Shown here in pieces: positions 23,893-34,920 of a stretch of DNA of 64,000 nt. Source of the DNA: Streptomyces minutiscleroticus (GTDB lineage: Bacteria > Actinomycetota > Actinomycetes > Streptomycetales > Streptomycetaceae); contig NZ_BMVU01000007.1 in the NCBI RefSeq assembly GCF_014650875.1, positions 1 through 64,000 on the forward strand, given 5' to 3'. A model generated the notes under the pieces. The model was not told where the DNA came from. It made no database searches and saw only the letters and a list, made by a program, of their open reading frames with translations. How positions within the stretch are numbered: the stretch's first letter is position 1; every line of letters starts with the position of its first letter. Position numbers and translations under genes: made by a program.

Positions 23893-25242
23893 ATGCCTGC
23901 CGACACGGTTTCCGTCACCGGGTGGGGACGCACGGCCCCCACCACCGCCCGTCTGGTCCGCCCCCGCACCTACCAGGAGGCGGCGGACGCCGTCCGCTCC
24001 TGCGGCGCCCGCGGGGGCATCCCGCGGGGGCTCGGGCGGGCGTACGGCGACGCGGCGCAGAACGCGGGCGGGGCCGTCCTGGACATGACGGGCCTGGACC
24101 GCGTGCACCTGATCGACGCGGCCGGCGGGACGGTGCTGTGCGACGCCGGGATCTCGCTGCACCGGCTGATGCAGGTCCTGCTGCCGCTCGGCTGGTTCGT
24201 GCCCGTGACGCCCGGGACCCGCTACGTGACGGTCGGCGGGGCGATCGGCGCGGACATCCACGGCAAGAACCACCACGTCTCGGGGTCCTTCTCGCGGCAC
24301 GTGCTGTCCATGGAGCTCCTCACCGCCGACGGCGGGATCCGCACCGTGCGCCCCGGCACGCCCCTGTTCGACGCCACCGCCGGCGGCATGGGGCTGACCG
24401 GCGTCGTCCTCACGGCGACGCTGCGGCTGCTGCCCGTGGAGACGTCGCTGATGTCGGTGGACACCGAGCGCGCCACGGACCTCGACGACCTGATGGCCCG
24501 TCTGACGGCCACCGACCACCGCTACCGCTACTCGGTCGCCTGGATCGACCTGCTCGCGCGCGGCGGGTCGACGGGGCGCTCGGTGCTGACCCGCGGTGAC
24601 CACGCGCCCCTGGACGCCCTGCCGGACCGTGCGCGCCGCGACCCGCTGGAGTTCCGCCCCGGTCGGCTGCCCGCCGCCCCGTCCTTCGTCCCGGAGGGCC
24701 TGCTGGGCCGCACCACCGTGGGCCTGTTCAACGAGGCCTGGTACCGCAGGGCGCCCCGCGCGCGCACCGGGCAGCTCCAGTCGCTGACCGCCTTCTTCCA
24801 CCCGCTGGACGGCGTACCGCACTGGAACCGCGTCTACGGCCGGTCCGGCTTCGTGCAGTACCAGTTCGTCGTCGGGTACGGGCAGGAGGACACCCTGCGG
24901 CGGGTGGTGCACCGCATCGCGCGCCGGGGCTGCCCCTCGTTCCTCGCCGTCCTCAAGCGCTTCGGCGAGGGCGACCCGGGCTGGCTGTCCTTCCCGATGC
25001 CCGGCTGGACCCTCGCCCTGGACATCCCGGCCGGCCTGCCCGGCCTCGACCTCTTCCTCGACGAGCTGGACGAGGAGGTCGCCGCCGCGGACGGCCGCGT
25101 CTACCTCGCGAAGGACTCCCGGCTGCGGCCCGGACTGCTGGGCGCGATGTACCCGCGGCTGGAGCAGTTCCGGCGGCTGCGCGGCGAGCTGGACCCGGAC
25201 GGGGTGTTCACCTCGGACCTGTCCCGGCGCCTGGGCCTGTGA
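23893..25242 (+). CDS. dprE1: Decaprenylphosphoryl-beta-D-ribose 2'-oxidase (DprE1-like)
   Basis: This 449-residue FAD enzyme oxidises the C2 hydroxyl of polyprenyl-phosphoryl-ribose, the first half of epimerisation to arabinose. FAD-binding (VAO/PCMH) motifs are PRGLGRAYGDAAQN, TPGTRYVTVGGAIGADIHGK and SGSFSRHVLSMELLTADGG; the C-terminal half has YGRSGFVQYQFVV and PGWTLALDIP. The residue aligned with the benzothiazinone-target Cys387 of M. tuberculosis is Ala375. The ATG is seven bases after TTACGGT, so the message may be leaderless. It is followed by dprE2 after 73 bp. Confidence 0.9.
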   Translation: MPADTVSVTGWGRTAPTTARLVRPRTYQEAADAVRSCGARGGIPRGLGRAYGDAAQNAGGAVLDMTGLDRVHLIDAAGGTVLCDAGISLHRLMQVLLPLGWFVPVTPGTRYVTVGGAIGADIHGKNHHVSGSFSRHVLSMELLTADGGIRTVRPGTPLFDATAGGMGLTGVVLTATLRLLPVETSLMSVDTERATDLDDLMARLTATDHRYRYSVAWIDLLARGGSTGRSVLTRGDHAPLDALPDRARRDPLEFRPGRLPAAPSFVPEGLLGRTTVGLFNEAWYRRAPRARTGQLQSLTAFFHPLDGVPHWNRVYGRSGFVQYQFVVGYGQEDTLRRVVHRIARRGCPSFLAVLKRFGEGDPGWLSFPMPGWTLALDIPAGLPGLDLFLDELDEEVAAADGRVYLAKDSRLRPGLLGAMYPRLEQFRRLRGELDPDGVFTSDLSRRLGL

Positions 25243-25315
25243 CGCGCCCGCGGCTCCCCCGGTCCCCGCGCCCGGGCCTCCCCCACCTCCGCATCCCCTA
25301 CAGGAAGTCGGTTCC

Positions 25316-26071
25316 ATGAAGGACGCCTTCGGTACCCCGCAGTCGCTGCTCGTCCTCGGCGGCACCTCCGAGATCGCGCTGGCCACCGCGCGCCGGCTGA
25401 TCGCCCGCCGCACCCGGACGGTCTGGCTGGCGGGCCGCCCCTCCCCCGCTCTGGAGTCGGCCGCCGAGGAGCTGCGCGCCCTCGGCGCCGACGTGCGGAC
25501 CGCCGCCTTCGACGCGCTCGACCCCGGGAGCCACGAGACGGTGCTCGGCAAGGTCTTCGCCGAGGGCGACATCGACCTGGTGCTGCTCGCCTTCGGCGTC
25601 CTGGGCGACCAGGCGCACGACGAGCGGGACCCCGCGGCGGCGGTGCGCGTGGCACAGACCAACTACACCGGCGCCGTCTCCGCCGGCCTGCTCTGCGCCC
25701 AGGCCCTCCAGGCGCAGGGGCACGGCTCCCTGGTGGTCCTGTCCTCGGTGGCCGCCGAGCGCGCCCGCCGCGCCAACTTCATCTACGGCTCCAGCAAGGC
25801 GGGCCTCGACGCCTTCGCGCAGGGCCTGGGCGACGCGCTGTACGGCACGGGCGTGCACGTCATGGTCGTACGCCCCGGCTTCGTCCGCTCGCGGATGACC
25901 GCGGGGCTGCCCCGGGCGCCGCTCGCCACCACCCCGGAGGCGGTCGCCGCGGCCGTCGAGGCGGGCCTGCGGCGGCGCGCGGAGACGGTGTGGGTCCCCG
26001 GGGCGCTGCGGGTGGTGATGTCGGCGCTGCGGCACGCACCGCGCCCGCTGTTCCGCCGGCTGCCGGTCTGA
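25316..26071 (+). CDS. dprE2: Decaprenylphosphoryl-2-keto-ribose reductase (DprE2-like SDR)
   Basis: The product has 251 residues. It is a short-chain dehydrogenase with the N-terminal cofactor site LLVLGGTSEIALATARRL, the catalytic Ser in VVLSSVAAERARR, YGSSKAG (YxxxK) and VRPGFVRSRMTAGLP. The DprE2 family signature and direct linkage to dprE1 point to NADH-dependent reduction of the 2-keto intermediate, giving polyprenyl-phosphoryl-arabinose. A ribosome site (AGGAAG) precedes the ATG. Confidence 0.9.
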   Translation: MKDAFGTPQSLLVLGGTSEIALATARRLIARRTRTVWLAGRPSPALESAAEELRALGADVRTAAFDALDPGSHETVLGKVFAEGDIDLVLLAFGVLGDQAHDERDPAAAVRVAQTNYTGAVSAGLLCAQALQAQGHGSLVVLSSVAAERARRANFIYGSSKAGLDAFAQGLGDALYGTGVHVMVVRPGFVRSRMTAGLPRAPLATTPEAVAAAVEAGLRRRAETVWVPGALRVVMSALRHAPRPLFRRLPV

Positions 26072-26253
26072 GCCCGCCCCGGGGCCCCGGCCCGCCACCG
26101 CCCGGCATCAACGACGACCCCGCCGCTGCCACCCCGGGGACCGGCCGCCACCTCCGACCCCGGAAACCGGCGCGACACCCCCGGATCCAGGGACTGGCGC
26201 GCCGCTCCGGGACCCGGCGCCCGGCCCGCCGCCTCCGGCGCCTGAAGCGGTGC

Positions 26254-27453
26254 TCAGCGCTTCAGTGTCACGATCACCGCGCGCTCGGCGGGGCCACCCG
26301 GCTGGTCGGCCCTGACGTACCCCACGCCGATGACCTCGTCGGTGCCGGGGACCGGCTCGATCGCGCGCAGCCGCAGCGACTGCCGCGAGGAGGGCCGGAC
26401 GCCGTGCCCGTCCGGCAGCCGGGGGCGCCCGATGCGCGTGCAGGTGCCGTCCGCGGCGAGGTAGCGGCCACCGTCCAGGAAGAGGCCCCGCGTGCCGTCG
26501 CGGGCCACCGGGACGCGGGCGGCGCAGTCGCCCGCCCAGTCCGGCTCCCGGTTCCAGCGCGTACCGTCCCAGCGCAGCCGGACGGCCTCCTCGGCGAGCC
26601 CGCCGCCGGGTCCGCCGGGGGCGCGGGTGCCGTACGCCCGGATGTCGTTCCGGGCGAGGGCCATGACCGCGTGGAGCGAGGCCCTCGGCGCGGCGGGCAC
26701 CGGTTCGGGGAAGCGGTGCTCCGGCGTCGGCACCTCCCGCCACTTCCGCCCGTCCCAGTGCGCGGCGGCGGGCCGGCTCGCCCCGGCGGCCCCGCCGTCG
26801 CCGGTGGCGCGGCTGCCCACGGCCCACAGGTCGTCCGGTGCGACACCGCCGAGCGCGGAGGCGCGGACGGGCAGCCGCGCGGTGCTCCAGCGGGCGCCGT
26901 CCCAGTGGTGGACGCGGGACCGCGCGTCCAGGACGTGGATGTCGTCGGCGGCGAAGCCCCGTACGTCCACGACCCGGCCGGCCGGGGGGCCGGGCAGCGC
27001 GGTCCAGCGGGTGCCGTCCCGGCGGACCGACCGCGGCCCGTCCCCGCCCGGCAGGGACGCCGTCAGCAGGAACCCGTCGGTGCCGAGCGGGTCGAAGCGG
27101 GCCTCGTGGACGCTGCCGCCCAGGGCCCCGGGCATGGCCTGCCGCCGCCAGTGCCTGCCGTCGCCGCGCAGCAGGTAGCCGTCCTCGGGCGAGGGGCCGG
27201 AGGCGCCGGGGGCGCTGCCCGCCGCCCAGTAGTCGCCGGGGGCGGCGGCGATCACGTCCGTGAGCCGGCCGTCGCCCTCGTAGACCTCGTCGTAGGCCCA
27301 GGCCGGCCCGGAGTCCGGGGGCGCGGTCTCGGAGTCGGGGCGCCCGTCCGTCCCGCCGCAGCCGGCGGCGCCCAGCGCGGCGAGCACGGCCAGCGCGGCC
27401 AGGGCCCGCCGCGGGATGCGTGCGGTGCGCCGCGTGGCGTCCTGTGTCCCCAT
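26254..27453 (-). CDS. Secreted lipoprotein with beta-propeller-like WDG repeats
   Basis: The product has 399 residues. A Tat-like or Sec signal (residues 1-31, twin-arginine RR at 9-10 and 15-16) ends in the lipobox GAAGC. The mature part is acidic and contains repeated short blocks WDGTRW, WDGARW, WDGRKW and LLRGDGRHWRRQ spaced about 40-60 residues apart, with DDLWAVGS and DDIHVLD between, resembling a beta-propeller or Kelch-like surface protein. No enzyme motif was seen. It is convergent with dprE2. Ligand and role are unknown. Confidence 0.7.
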   Translation of the reverse strand: MGTQDATRRTARIPRRALAALAVLAALGAAGCGGTDGRPDSETAPPDSGPAWAYDEVYEGDGRLTDVIAAAPGDYWAAGSAPGASGPSPEDGYLLRGDGRHWRRQAMPGALGGSVHEARFDPLGTDGFLLTASLPGGDGPRSVRRDGTRWTALPGPPAGRVVDVRGFAADDIHVLDARSRVHHWDGARWSTARLPVRASALGGVAPDDLWAVGSRATGDGGAAGASRPAAAHWDGRKWREVPTPEHRFPEPVPAAPRASLHAVMALARNDIRAYGTRAPGGPGGGLAEEAVRLRWDGTRWNREPDWAGDCAARVPVARDGTRGLFLDGGRYLAADGTCTRIGRPRLPDGHGVRPSSRQSLRLRAIEPVPGTDEVIGVGYVRADQPGGPAERAVIVTLKR

Positions 27454-27531
27454 GGTCCCCCCTGCTGCTCGTCGCCCGGCGGGCGGGCGGCCAGGGGTCC
27501 GTGCCGGGACGGCCGTCCCGGCGCCCGCGGG

Positions 27532-28110
27532 TCAGCGGGCCGGCAGCGGACCCCGTTCCACGGAGCCGGCCTGCGGGGGCACGACCGCGCTCCCGAAGGG
27601 GAACTCGCGCAGCTTGCGCCACACGCCGTCGGCCCCCTGCTCGTAGAGCGCGAAGCCGGTGCACGGCCACTCGGCCTCGTAGCCGGCCAGCTCCTCGTAC
27701 GCCCGGTCCATCGCCTCCTCGGCGATGCCGTGCGCCACCGTGACGTGCGGGTGGTACGGGAAGTGCAGCTCGCGGGCGACCGGCCCGGAGGCGTCCCTGA
27801 CCTGCTTCTGCAGCCAGGTGCACGCCTCGGCGCCCTCGACGACCTGCACGTACACCACGGGCGACAGCGGGCGGAACGTGCCCGTCCCGGACAGTCTCAT
27901 CGGGAACGGGCGCCCGGCCGCGGCCACCTCGGCGAGGTGCGCCTCGATCGCGGGCAGCGCCGCGGCGTCCACCTCCGTCGGCGGCAGCAGCGTGACGTGG
28001 GTGGGAATGGCGTGCGCCGCGGCGTCGCCGAAGCCCGCGCGCCGCTCCTGGAGCAGGCTGCCGTGTGGCTCCGGGACCGCGATCGACACACCGATCGTTA
28101 CGGTCCCCAC
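27532..28110 (-). CDS. 2'-5' RNA ligase family protein (2H phosphoesterase)
   Basis: The product is 192 residues from the GTG at 28110, which has AGGAG six bases upstream. The two HxT motifs of the 2H superfamily are present: PTHVTLLPP and HPHVTVAHG, about 95 residues apart. Bacterial members act on 2',3'-cyclic phosphates of RNA or cyclic nucleotides; the in vivo substrate is uncertain. Cytoplasmic. It lies between the lipoprotein and trpS on the same strand, with its own upstream region of about 130 bp. Confidence 0.85.
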   Translation of the reverse strand: MGTVTIGVSIAVPEPHGSLLQERRAGFGDAAAHAIPTHVTLLPPTEVDAAALPAIEAHLAEVAAAGRPFPMRLSGTGTFRPLSPVVYVQVVEGAEACTWLQKQVRDASGPVARELHFPYHPHVTVAHGIAEEAMDRAYEELAGYEAEWPCTGFALYEQGADGVWRKLREFPFGSAVVPPQAGSVERGPLPAR

Positions 28111-28222
28111 GTCGTCTCCTGTCGTCGTGTCGTGTTCCTGGTGTGCGGAACCCGCGGCCGGTCCGGTGTCCGCGCCGTGCCACGGTGCCGCGGGTTCGCT
28201 GTCCCGTCTACGACTGTACGGC

Positions 28223-28243
28223 CGCCGGGCCCGGAACCCGGCG
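28223..28243 (-). terminator. Short hairpin directly after trpS
   Basis: CGCCGGG (28223-28229) and its complement (28237-28243) form a 7-bp stem with a 7-nt loop adjoining the trpS stop codon. Confidence 0.5.
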
Positions 28244-31174
<2,931 letters not shown>

Positions 31175-31285
31175 CTACCGGGGACGCCCGAGGGCCGGTT
31201 CCCGGCGTCCACCATGCGGGCGACGACGGGACCGGCCCTCATGGGGCGGGCCGCCGGGACCGGGGCCGGTCCCGGGGGCGGGCCG

Positions 31286-32464
31286 CTAGAGGATCACGTG
31301 CGGCAGGAAGCGGGCGTACTCGTCCGTGACCAGCCCGGCGGACTCGCGGATGCCGAGGCCCGCCGACTCGTCCCCGACGACCCAGGCGCCCAGCACCACG
31401 CGGTTGCCGTCGAAGGACGGCAGCGGCGCCAGCTCCTGGTAACAGCACGCCTCGTCCCGCACGGCGGGCTCGCCGCCCGCCTCGTGGACGGTGACGCCCG
31501 CGCCCTCGCGGCCGAGCAGGGGCTTGGCGACCCAGCCGGTGGCGGTCAGCTCACGGGGCCCGTCGAGGTACGCGGGGAGCAGGTTGGGGTGGCCCGGGTA
31601 CAGCTCCCACAACACGGCCAGCAGCGCCTTGTTCGACAGCAGCATCTTCCAGGCGGGCTCGATCCACAGGGTGGAGCCGGTGCCGCCGCCGTTGTCGAGC
31701 GTCTCCAGGACGTGCGGCCCGAAGCGGTCGGCGGTCAGCCACTCCCACGGGTAGAGCTTGAAGCAGCTGCGGATGAAGCGCAGCCGCTTGTCGACGAACC
31801 GGCCGGAGAGCCGGTCCCAGCCGATCTCCTCCACCGCCAGCCACTCGGTCTCCAGCCCGGCCTGCTCCGCGGTCTCCTTCAGGTACGCGACCGTCATCAG
31901 GTCCTCGCCGAGCTCGTCGGCGGCGGAGTGCGCGAAGTGCAGCGGGCCCGGCGGGAGCAGCTTCGCCTGCCTGCGCCAGGCGTCGACGAGGCGCTCGTGC
32001 AGGGAGTTCCACTGGTCGGCGCCCGGGAAGCGCTCCTCCATCCAGAACCACTGCGGGCTGGCCGCCTCGACCAGCGAGGTGGGCGTGTCGGCGTTGTACT
32101 CCAGGAGCTTGGCCGGGCCCGTGCCGTCGTGGCGCAGGTCGAAGCGGCCGTACACGGACGGCAGCTCGGCGCGCCGGTGCCAGGCCTCGGCCACCAGCTC
32201 CGCCAGGCGCGGGTCGGTGATGCCGAGGTCGGCGAACCGGTCGTGCTCGACGATGTGCGCGGCCGCGGCCAGGCACATGCGGTGCAGCTCCTCGACGACC
32301 TCCTCCAGCGCCTCGACCTCGGGCAGCGAGAAGACGTAGTACGCGCTCTCGTCCCAGTAGGGGCGCAGGGAGCCGTCGGGGTGGCGGGTCAGCGGGTAGA
32401 TCAGCCCCTGCTCCTCGACCGTCCGCTGCCAGCCGGGACGGGGTTCGATCGTGCGGCGTTCCAT
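31286..32464 (-). CDS. Glutathionylspermidine synthase family ATP-grasp protein (YgiC/YjfC-like)
   Basis: The 392-residue product starts MERRTIEPRPGWQRTVEEQG. Family hallmarks are PYWDESAYYVFSLPEVEALE, VYGRFDLRHDG, LLEYNADTPTSLVEAASPQW, FPGADQWNSLHERLVDAW and KPLLGREGAGV. Actinobacteria do not make glutathionylspermidine, so, as with E. coli YgiC/YjfC, the true amide ligase substrate is unknown. A small lipoprotein gene lies 21 bp upstream in the same operon, reproducing the E. coli ygiB-ygiC arrangement. Confidence 0.85.
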   Translation of the reverse strand: MERRTIEPRPGWQRTVEEQGLIYPLTRHPDGSLRPYWDESAYYVFSLPEVEALEEVVEELHRMCLAAAAHIVEHDRFADLGITDPRLAELVAEAWHRRAELPSVYGRFDLRHDGTGPAKLLEYNADTPTSLVEAASPQWFWMEERFPGADQWNSLHERLVDAWRRQAKLLPPGPLHFAHSAADELGEDLMTVAYLKETAEQAGLETEWLAVEEIGWDRLSGRFVDKRLRFIRSCFKLYPWEWLTADRFGPHVLETLDNGGGTGSTLWIEPAWKMLLSNKALLAVLWELYPGHPNLLPAYLDGPRELTATGWVAKPLLGREGAGVTVHEAGGEPAVRDEACCYQELAPLPSFDGNRVVLGAWVVGDESAGLGIRESAGLVTDEYARFLPHVIL

Positions 32465-32485
32465 GGTCGCGCCGTGTCCCGCGGC

Positions 32486-32863
32486 TCAGCCGCCGGAGCT
32501 GCCGTCGCCGCCGCCGAAGCCGCCGCGGTCCACGCCGCCGCTGCTCCCGGAGCCGCCGGAGCCGGAACCGCCCCCGGAGCCCTTGCTGAAGGAGCCGCCC
32601 TCGACCCAGCCCTTGCGCTCCTTGCCGCCGTAGTACCAGGCGTCGTCGGAGGTGACCCGGACCTTCTTCCTCGCCTTCGACGTGCCGCCGCTCTTGCAGT
32701 TCTTGTCGGAGACGACCTTGTAGCCCTTGGCCGCGTCGTAGCTGTCGCGGTCCACGCAGCGCTTGTCGGGGTCCGACGAGCACGCGGTGAGCGCCGCCGC
32801 GAGCAGTCCCATGCCGCCGAGCACGACCGTGCCCGAGCGCAGTTGCCGTCGTGCGTCCGCCAT
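32486..32863 (-). CDS. Small lipoprotein, YgiB (DUF1190)-like
   Basis: This 125-residue protein has a signal sequence ending in the lipobox LTAC (residues 26-29), followed by CSSDPDKRCVDRDSYDAA. The middle has DDAWYYGGKERKGWVEGGSF and the end is Gly/Ser-rich with RGGFGGGDGSSGG. The Cys-rich start of the mature protein and the RGGFG tail recall E. coli YgiB. It is probably anchored to the outer face of the membrane, and being co-transcribed with the ATP-grasp gene may be its substrate or partner. The homology call is tentative. Confidence 0.6.
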   Translation of the reverse strand: MADARRQLRSGTVVLGGMGLLAAALTACSSDPDKRCVDRDSYDAAKGYKVVSDKNCKSGGTSKARKKVRVTSDDAWYYGGKERKGWVEGGSFSKGSGGGSGSGGSGSSGGVDRGGFGGGDGSSGG

Positions 32864-32980
32864 GTCTTTTCCTCCCCGTTGACGGTGCGTGGCCGCGGCA
32901 CGGGTGCCCCGTGGCCGCACGGCCGCCGCTCAGACTAGATCACCGGCGCTTGACATGTGCCCGCTCCTCCCGGGGATATT

Positions 32981-34363
32981 TCAGGGCAGGGCCCGGCACA
33001 GGGCGTCCAGGGTGCCCGTCCACGCGTGGTCGGGCGGGGTGCCGTAGCCGACGACGAGCGCGTCGCGCACCGGCGCCGCCGACCGCTCGTGGCGGAAGCG
33101 GGACAGGCCGTGGACGGCGAGGCCCTGCCAGGCGGCCGCGCGGACCACCGACGGCTCGGTGCCGGGCGGCAGTTCGAGCACCGCGTGCAGGCCCGCCGCG
33201 ATACCGGTGGCGCGGACCGAGGGCGCGCGCTCCGCGAGTGCCGCCACGAGCTGGTCGCGCCGGCGGCGGTAGCGCAGCCGGGCGGCGCGCACCTGACGGT
33301 CGTACGCCCCCGAGTCCAGGAACTCCGCCAGCGTCAGCTGGTCGAGGACCCCGCCCGTGACGCCCTTGGCCTCCGCCACCTCCGCCACCAGCGCCTCCGG
33401 CAGGACCATCCAGCCCAGGCGCAGTCCGGGCGCGAGGGACTTGCTGGCCGTGCCCAGGTACACCACCCGCTCGGGGTCGAGTCCCTGGAGGGCGCCGACG
33501 GGCTGGCGGTCGTAGCGGAACTCGCCGTCGTAGTCGTCCTCCAGGACCAGGCCGCCGGTGCGCCGCGCCCAGTCGACGAGGGCGGCCCGGCGGTCGGGGT
33601 GCAGCGGGACGCCCATGGGGAACTGGTGCCCGGGCGTCACCAGCAGGGCCCGTACGCCGCTCAGCGCGTCGACGCGGGTGCCGAGCCCGTCGAAGGCCAG
33701 CGGGTCGGTGCGCAGGCCGGCCGCGGCCAGCAGGTTCCAGTGCACGTCGAGGCCGTAGGACTCCACGGACACCGCGCGCACGCCGCGCCGCCGCAGCACC
33801 GTCCCGAGCAGGGAGAGGCCGTGCGAGAAACCGGAGCAGACGACGATGCGCCCCGGGTCCGCGCGCACGCCGCGGGCGCGGGCCAGGTAGCCGGCGAGGG
33901 CGGTGCGCAGCTCGATGCGGCCGCGCGGGTCGCCGTAGCCGAGGGCGTCGTGGGGCGCGGCGGTCAGGGCGCGGCGGGCCGCCCTGAGCCACTCGGCGCG
34001 CGGGAAGGCCGCGAGGTCGGGGCTGCCGGGGGTCAGGTCGTAGGCCGGTCCGGCGGCCGGGCGCGGCCGCGGCGCGGGCCGTCCGGCGGGCGCCGCGGGG
34101 GCGCGCTCGGCGACCCGGGTGCCGGAGCCCTGCCGGGCGGTGAGCCAGCCCTCGGCGACGAGGTCGGCGTAGGCGTCGGCCACGGTGTTGCGCGCGATGC
34201 CGAGGTCGGCGGCGAGCGCGCGCGACGACGGCAGCCGGGTGCCGGGGGCGAGCCGGCCGCCGCGGACCGCCTCCCGCAGCGCGTCGGTGAGACCTCTGCG
34301 CAGACCGGGGCCGGTCGGTTCGACGTAGAGGTCGATGCCCAAAGTGGCCCACTCTTTTGCCAT
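32981..34363 (-). CDS. MocR-family PLP-dependent transcriptional regulator (GntR-HTH plus aminotransferase domain)
   Basis: The protein is 460 residues from the ATG at 34363. The winged-helix domain contains GLRRGLTDALREAVRGGRL, LPSSRALAADLGIARNTVA and LVAEGWLTARQGSGTRV. After a Pro/Arg linker comes a fold-type I aminotransferase domain with GYGDPRGRIELRTALAGYL, CSGFSHGLSL, EDDYDGEFRYDRQP and the PLP lysine in YLGTASKSLAPGLRLGW. MocR proteins bind DNA through the HTH and sense PLP adducts through the other domain. It is divergent from the AhpD-like/PEP-mutase-like pair with only 47 bp between, so it probably regulates that pair and itself. Confidence 0.93.
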   Translation of the reverse strand: MAKEWATLGIDLYVEPTGPGLRRGLTDALREAVRGGRLAPGTRLPSSRALAADLGIARNTVADAYADLVAEGWLTARQGSGTRVAERAPAAPAGRPAPRPRPAAGPAYDLTPGSPDLAAFPRAEWLRAARRALTAAPHDALGYGDPRGRIELRTALAGYLARARGVRADPGRIVVCSGFSHGLSLLGTVLRRRGVRAVSVESYGLDVHWNLLAAAGLRTDPLAFDGLGTRVDALSGVRALLVTPGHQFPMGVPLHPDRRAALVDWARRTGGLVLEDDYDGEFRYDRQPVGALQGLDPERVVYLGTASKSLAPGLRLGWMVLPEALVAEVAEAKGVTGGVLDQLTLAEFLDSGAYDRQVRAARLRYRRRRDQLVAALAERAPSVRATGIAAGLHAVLELPPGTEPSVVRAAAWQGLAVHGLSRFRHERSAAPVRDALVVGYGTPPDHAWTGTLDALCRALP

Positions 34364-34410
34364 GGAAATGGACCATACCCGTGGGCCGCCGCGTCCGTAG
34401 GGTCGATGCC
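34364..34410. promoter_or_regulatory. Compact divergent promoter, both -10 boxes close to the start codons
   Basis: Plus strand: TAGGGT (34398-34403) ends seven bases before the ATG at 34411. Minus strand: TATGGT (34371-34376 complement) ends seven bases before the ATG at 34363. Neither gene has a ribosome site, so both transcripts may be leaderless. ATGGACCAT (34368-34376), a perfect 9-bp palindrome, overlaps the minus -10 box and is a candidate MocR operator. Confidence 0.5.
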
Positions 34411-34920
34411 ATGACGACGAACGAGAACACCTCGGCCACGACCGCGTACGCCCCCGAGCACACCCCGCGCCTGGAGATGGCGAAGCTGGCACCCGACGTC
34501 TACAAGGCCATGGTGAGGCTGGACGCGGCGGCCCGGCAGGGCCTGGACCCGGTCCTCCTGGAGCTGGTGAAGATCCGCGCCTCCCAGATCAACCACTGCG
34601 CGTTCTGCCTCGACATGCACACCAAGGACGCCCTCGCCGCGGGCGAGCGCGTCGAGCGGATCATCCAGCTCAGCGCGTGGGAGGAGTCGCGGCACTTCTA
34701 CACGGAGAAGGAGATCGCCGCGATCGAGCTGACCGAGGCGGTCACGGTCCTCACGGACGGCTTCGTACCGGACGACGTGTACGAGCGGGCCGCGAAGCAC
34801 TTCGAGGAGGCCGAGCTGGCCCAGCTGATCGCCGCGATCACGGTGATCAACGCCTGGAACCGGTTCTCCGTGGCCACCCGCGCGGTGCCGGGGCACTACA
34901 CGCCCGGCCAGTACAAGTGA
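34411..34920 (+). CDS. Carboxymuconolactone decarboxylase/AhpD-like protein
   Basis: The product has 169 residues. The AhpD core is LDPVLLELVKIRASQINHC, AFCLDMHTKDALAAGE, with the redox CxxC (C-A-F-C) and the following His three residues later, the arrangement of peroxidase-type AhpD proteins. The N-terminus is short and charged. The protein would be a cytoplasmic alkylhydroperoxidase or disulfide reductant. It is divergent from the MocR gene and overlaps the next gene by four bases (GTGA), so the two are coupled. Confidence 0.88.
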   Translation: MTTNENTSATTAYAPEHTPRLEMAKLAPDVYKAMVRLDAAARQGLDPVLLELVKIRASQINHCAFCLDMHTKDALAAGERVERIIQLSAWEESRHFYTEKEIAAIELTEAVTVLTDGFVPDDVYERAAKHFEEAELAQLIAAITVINAWNRFSVATRAVPGHYTPGQYK

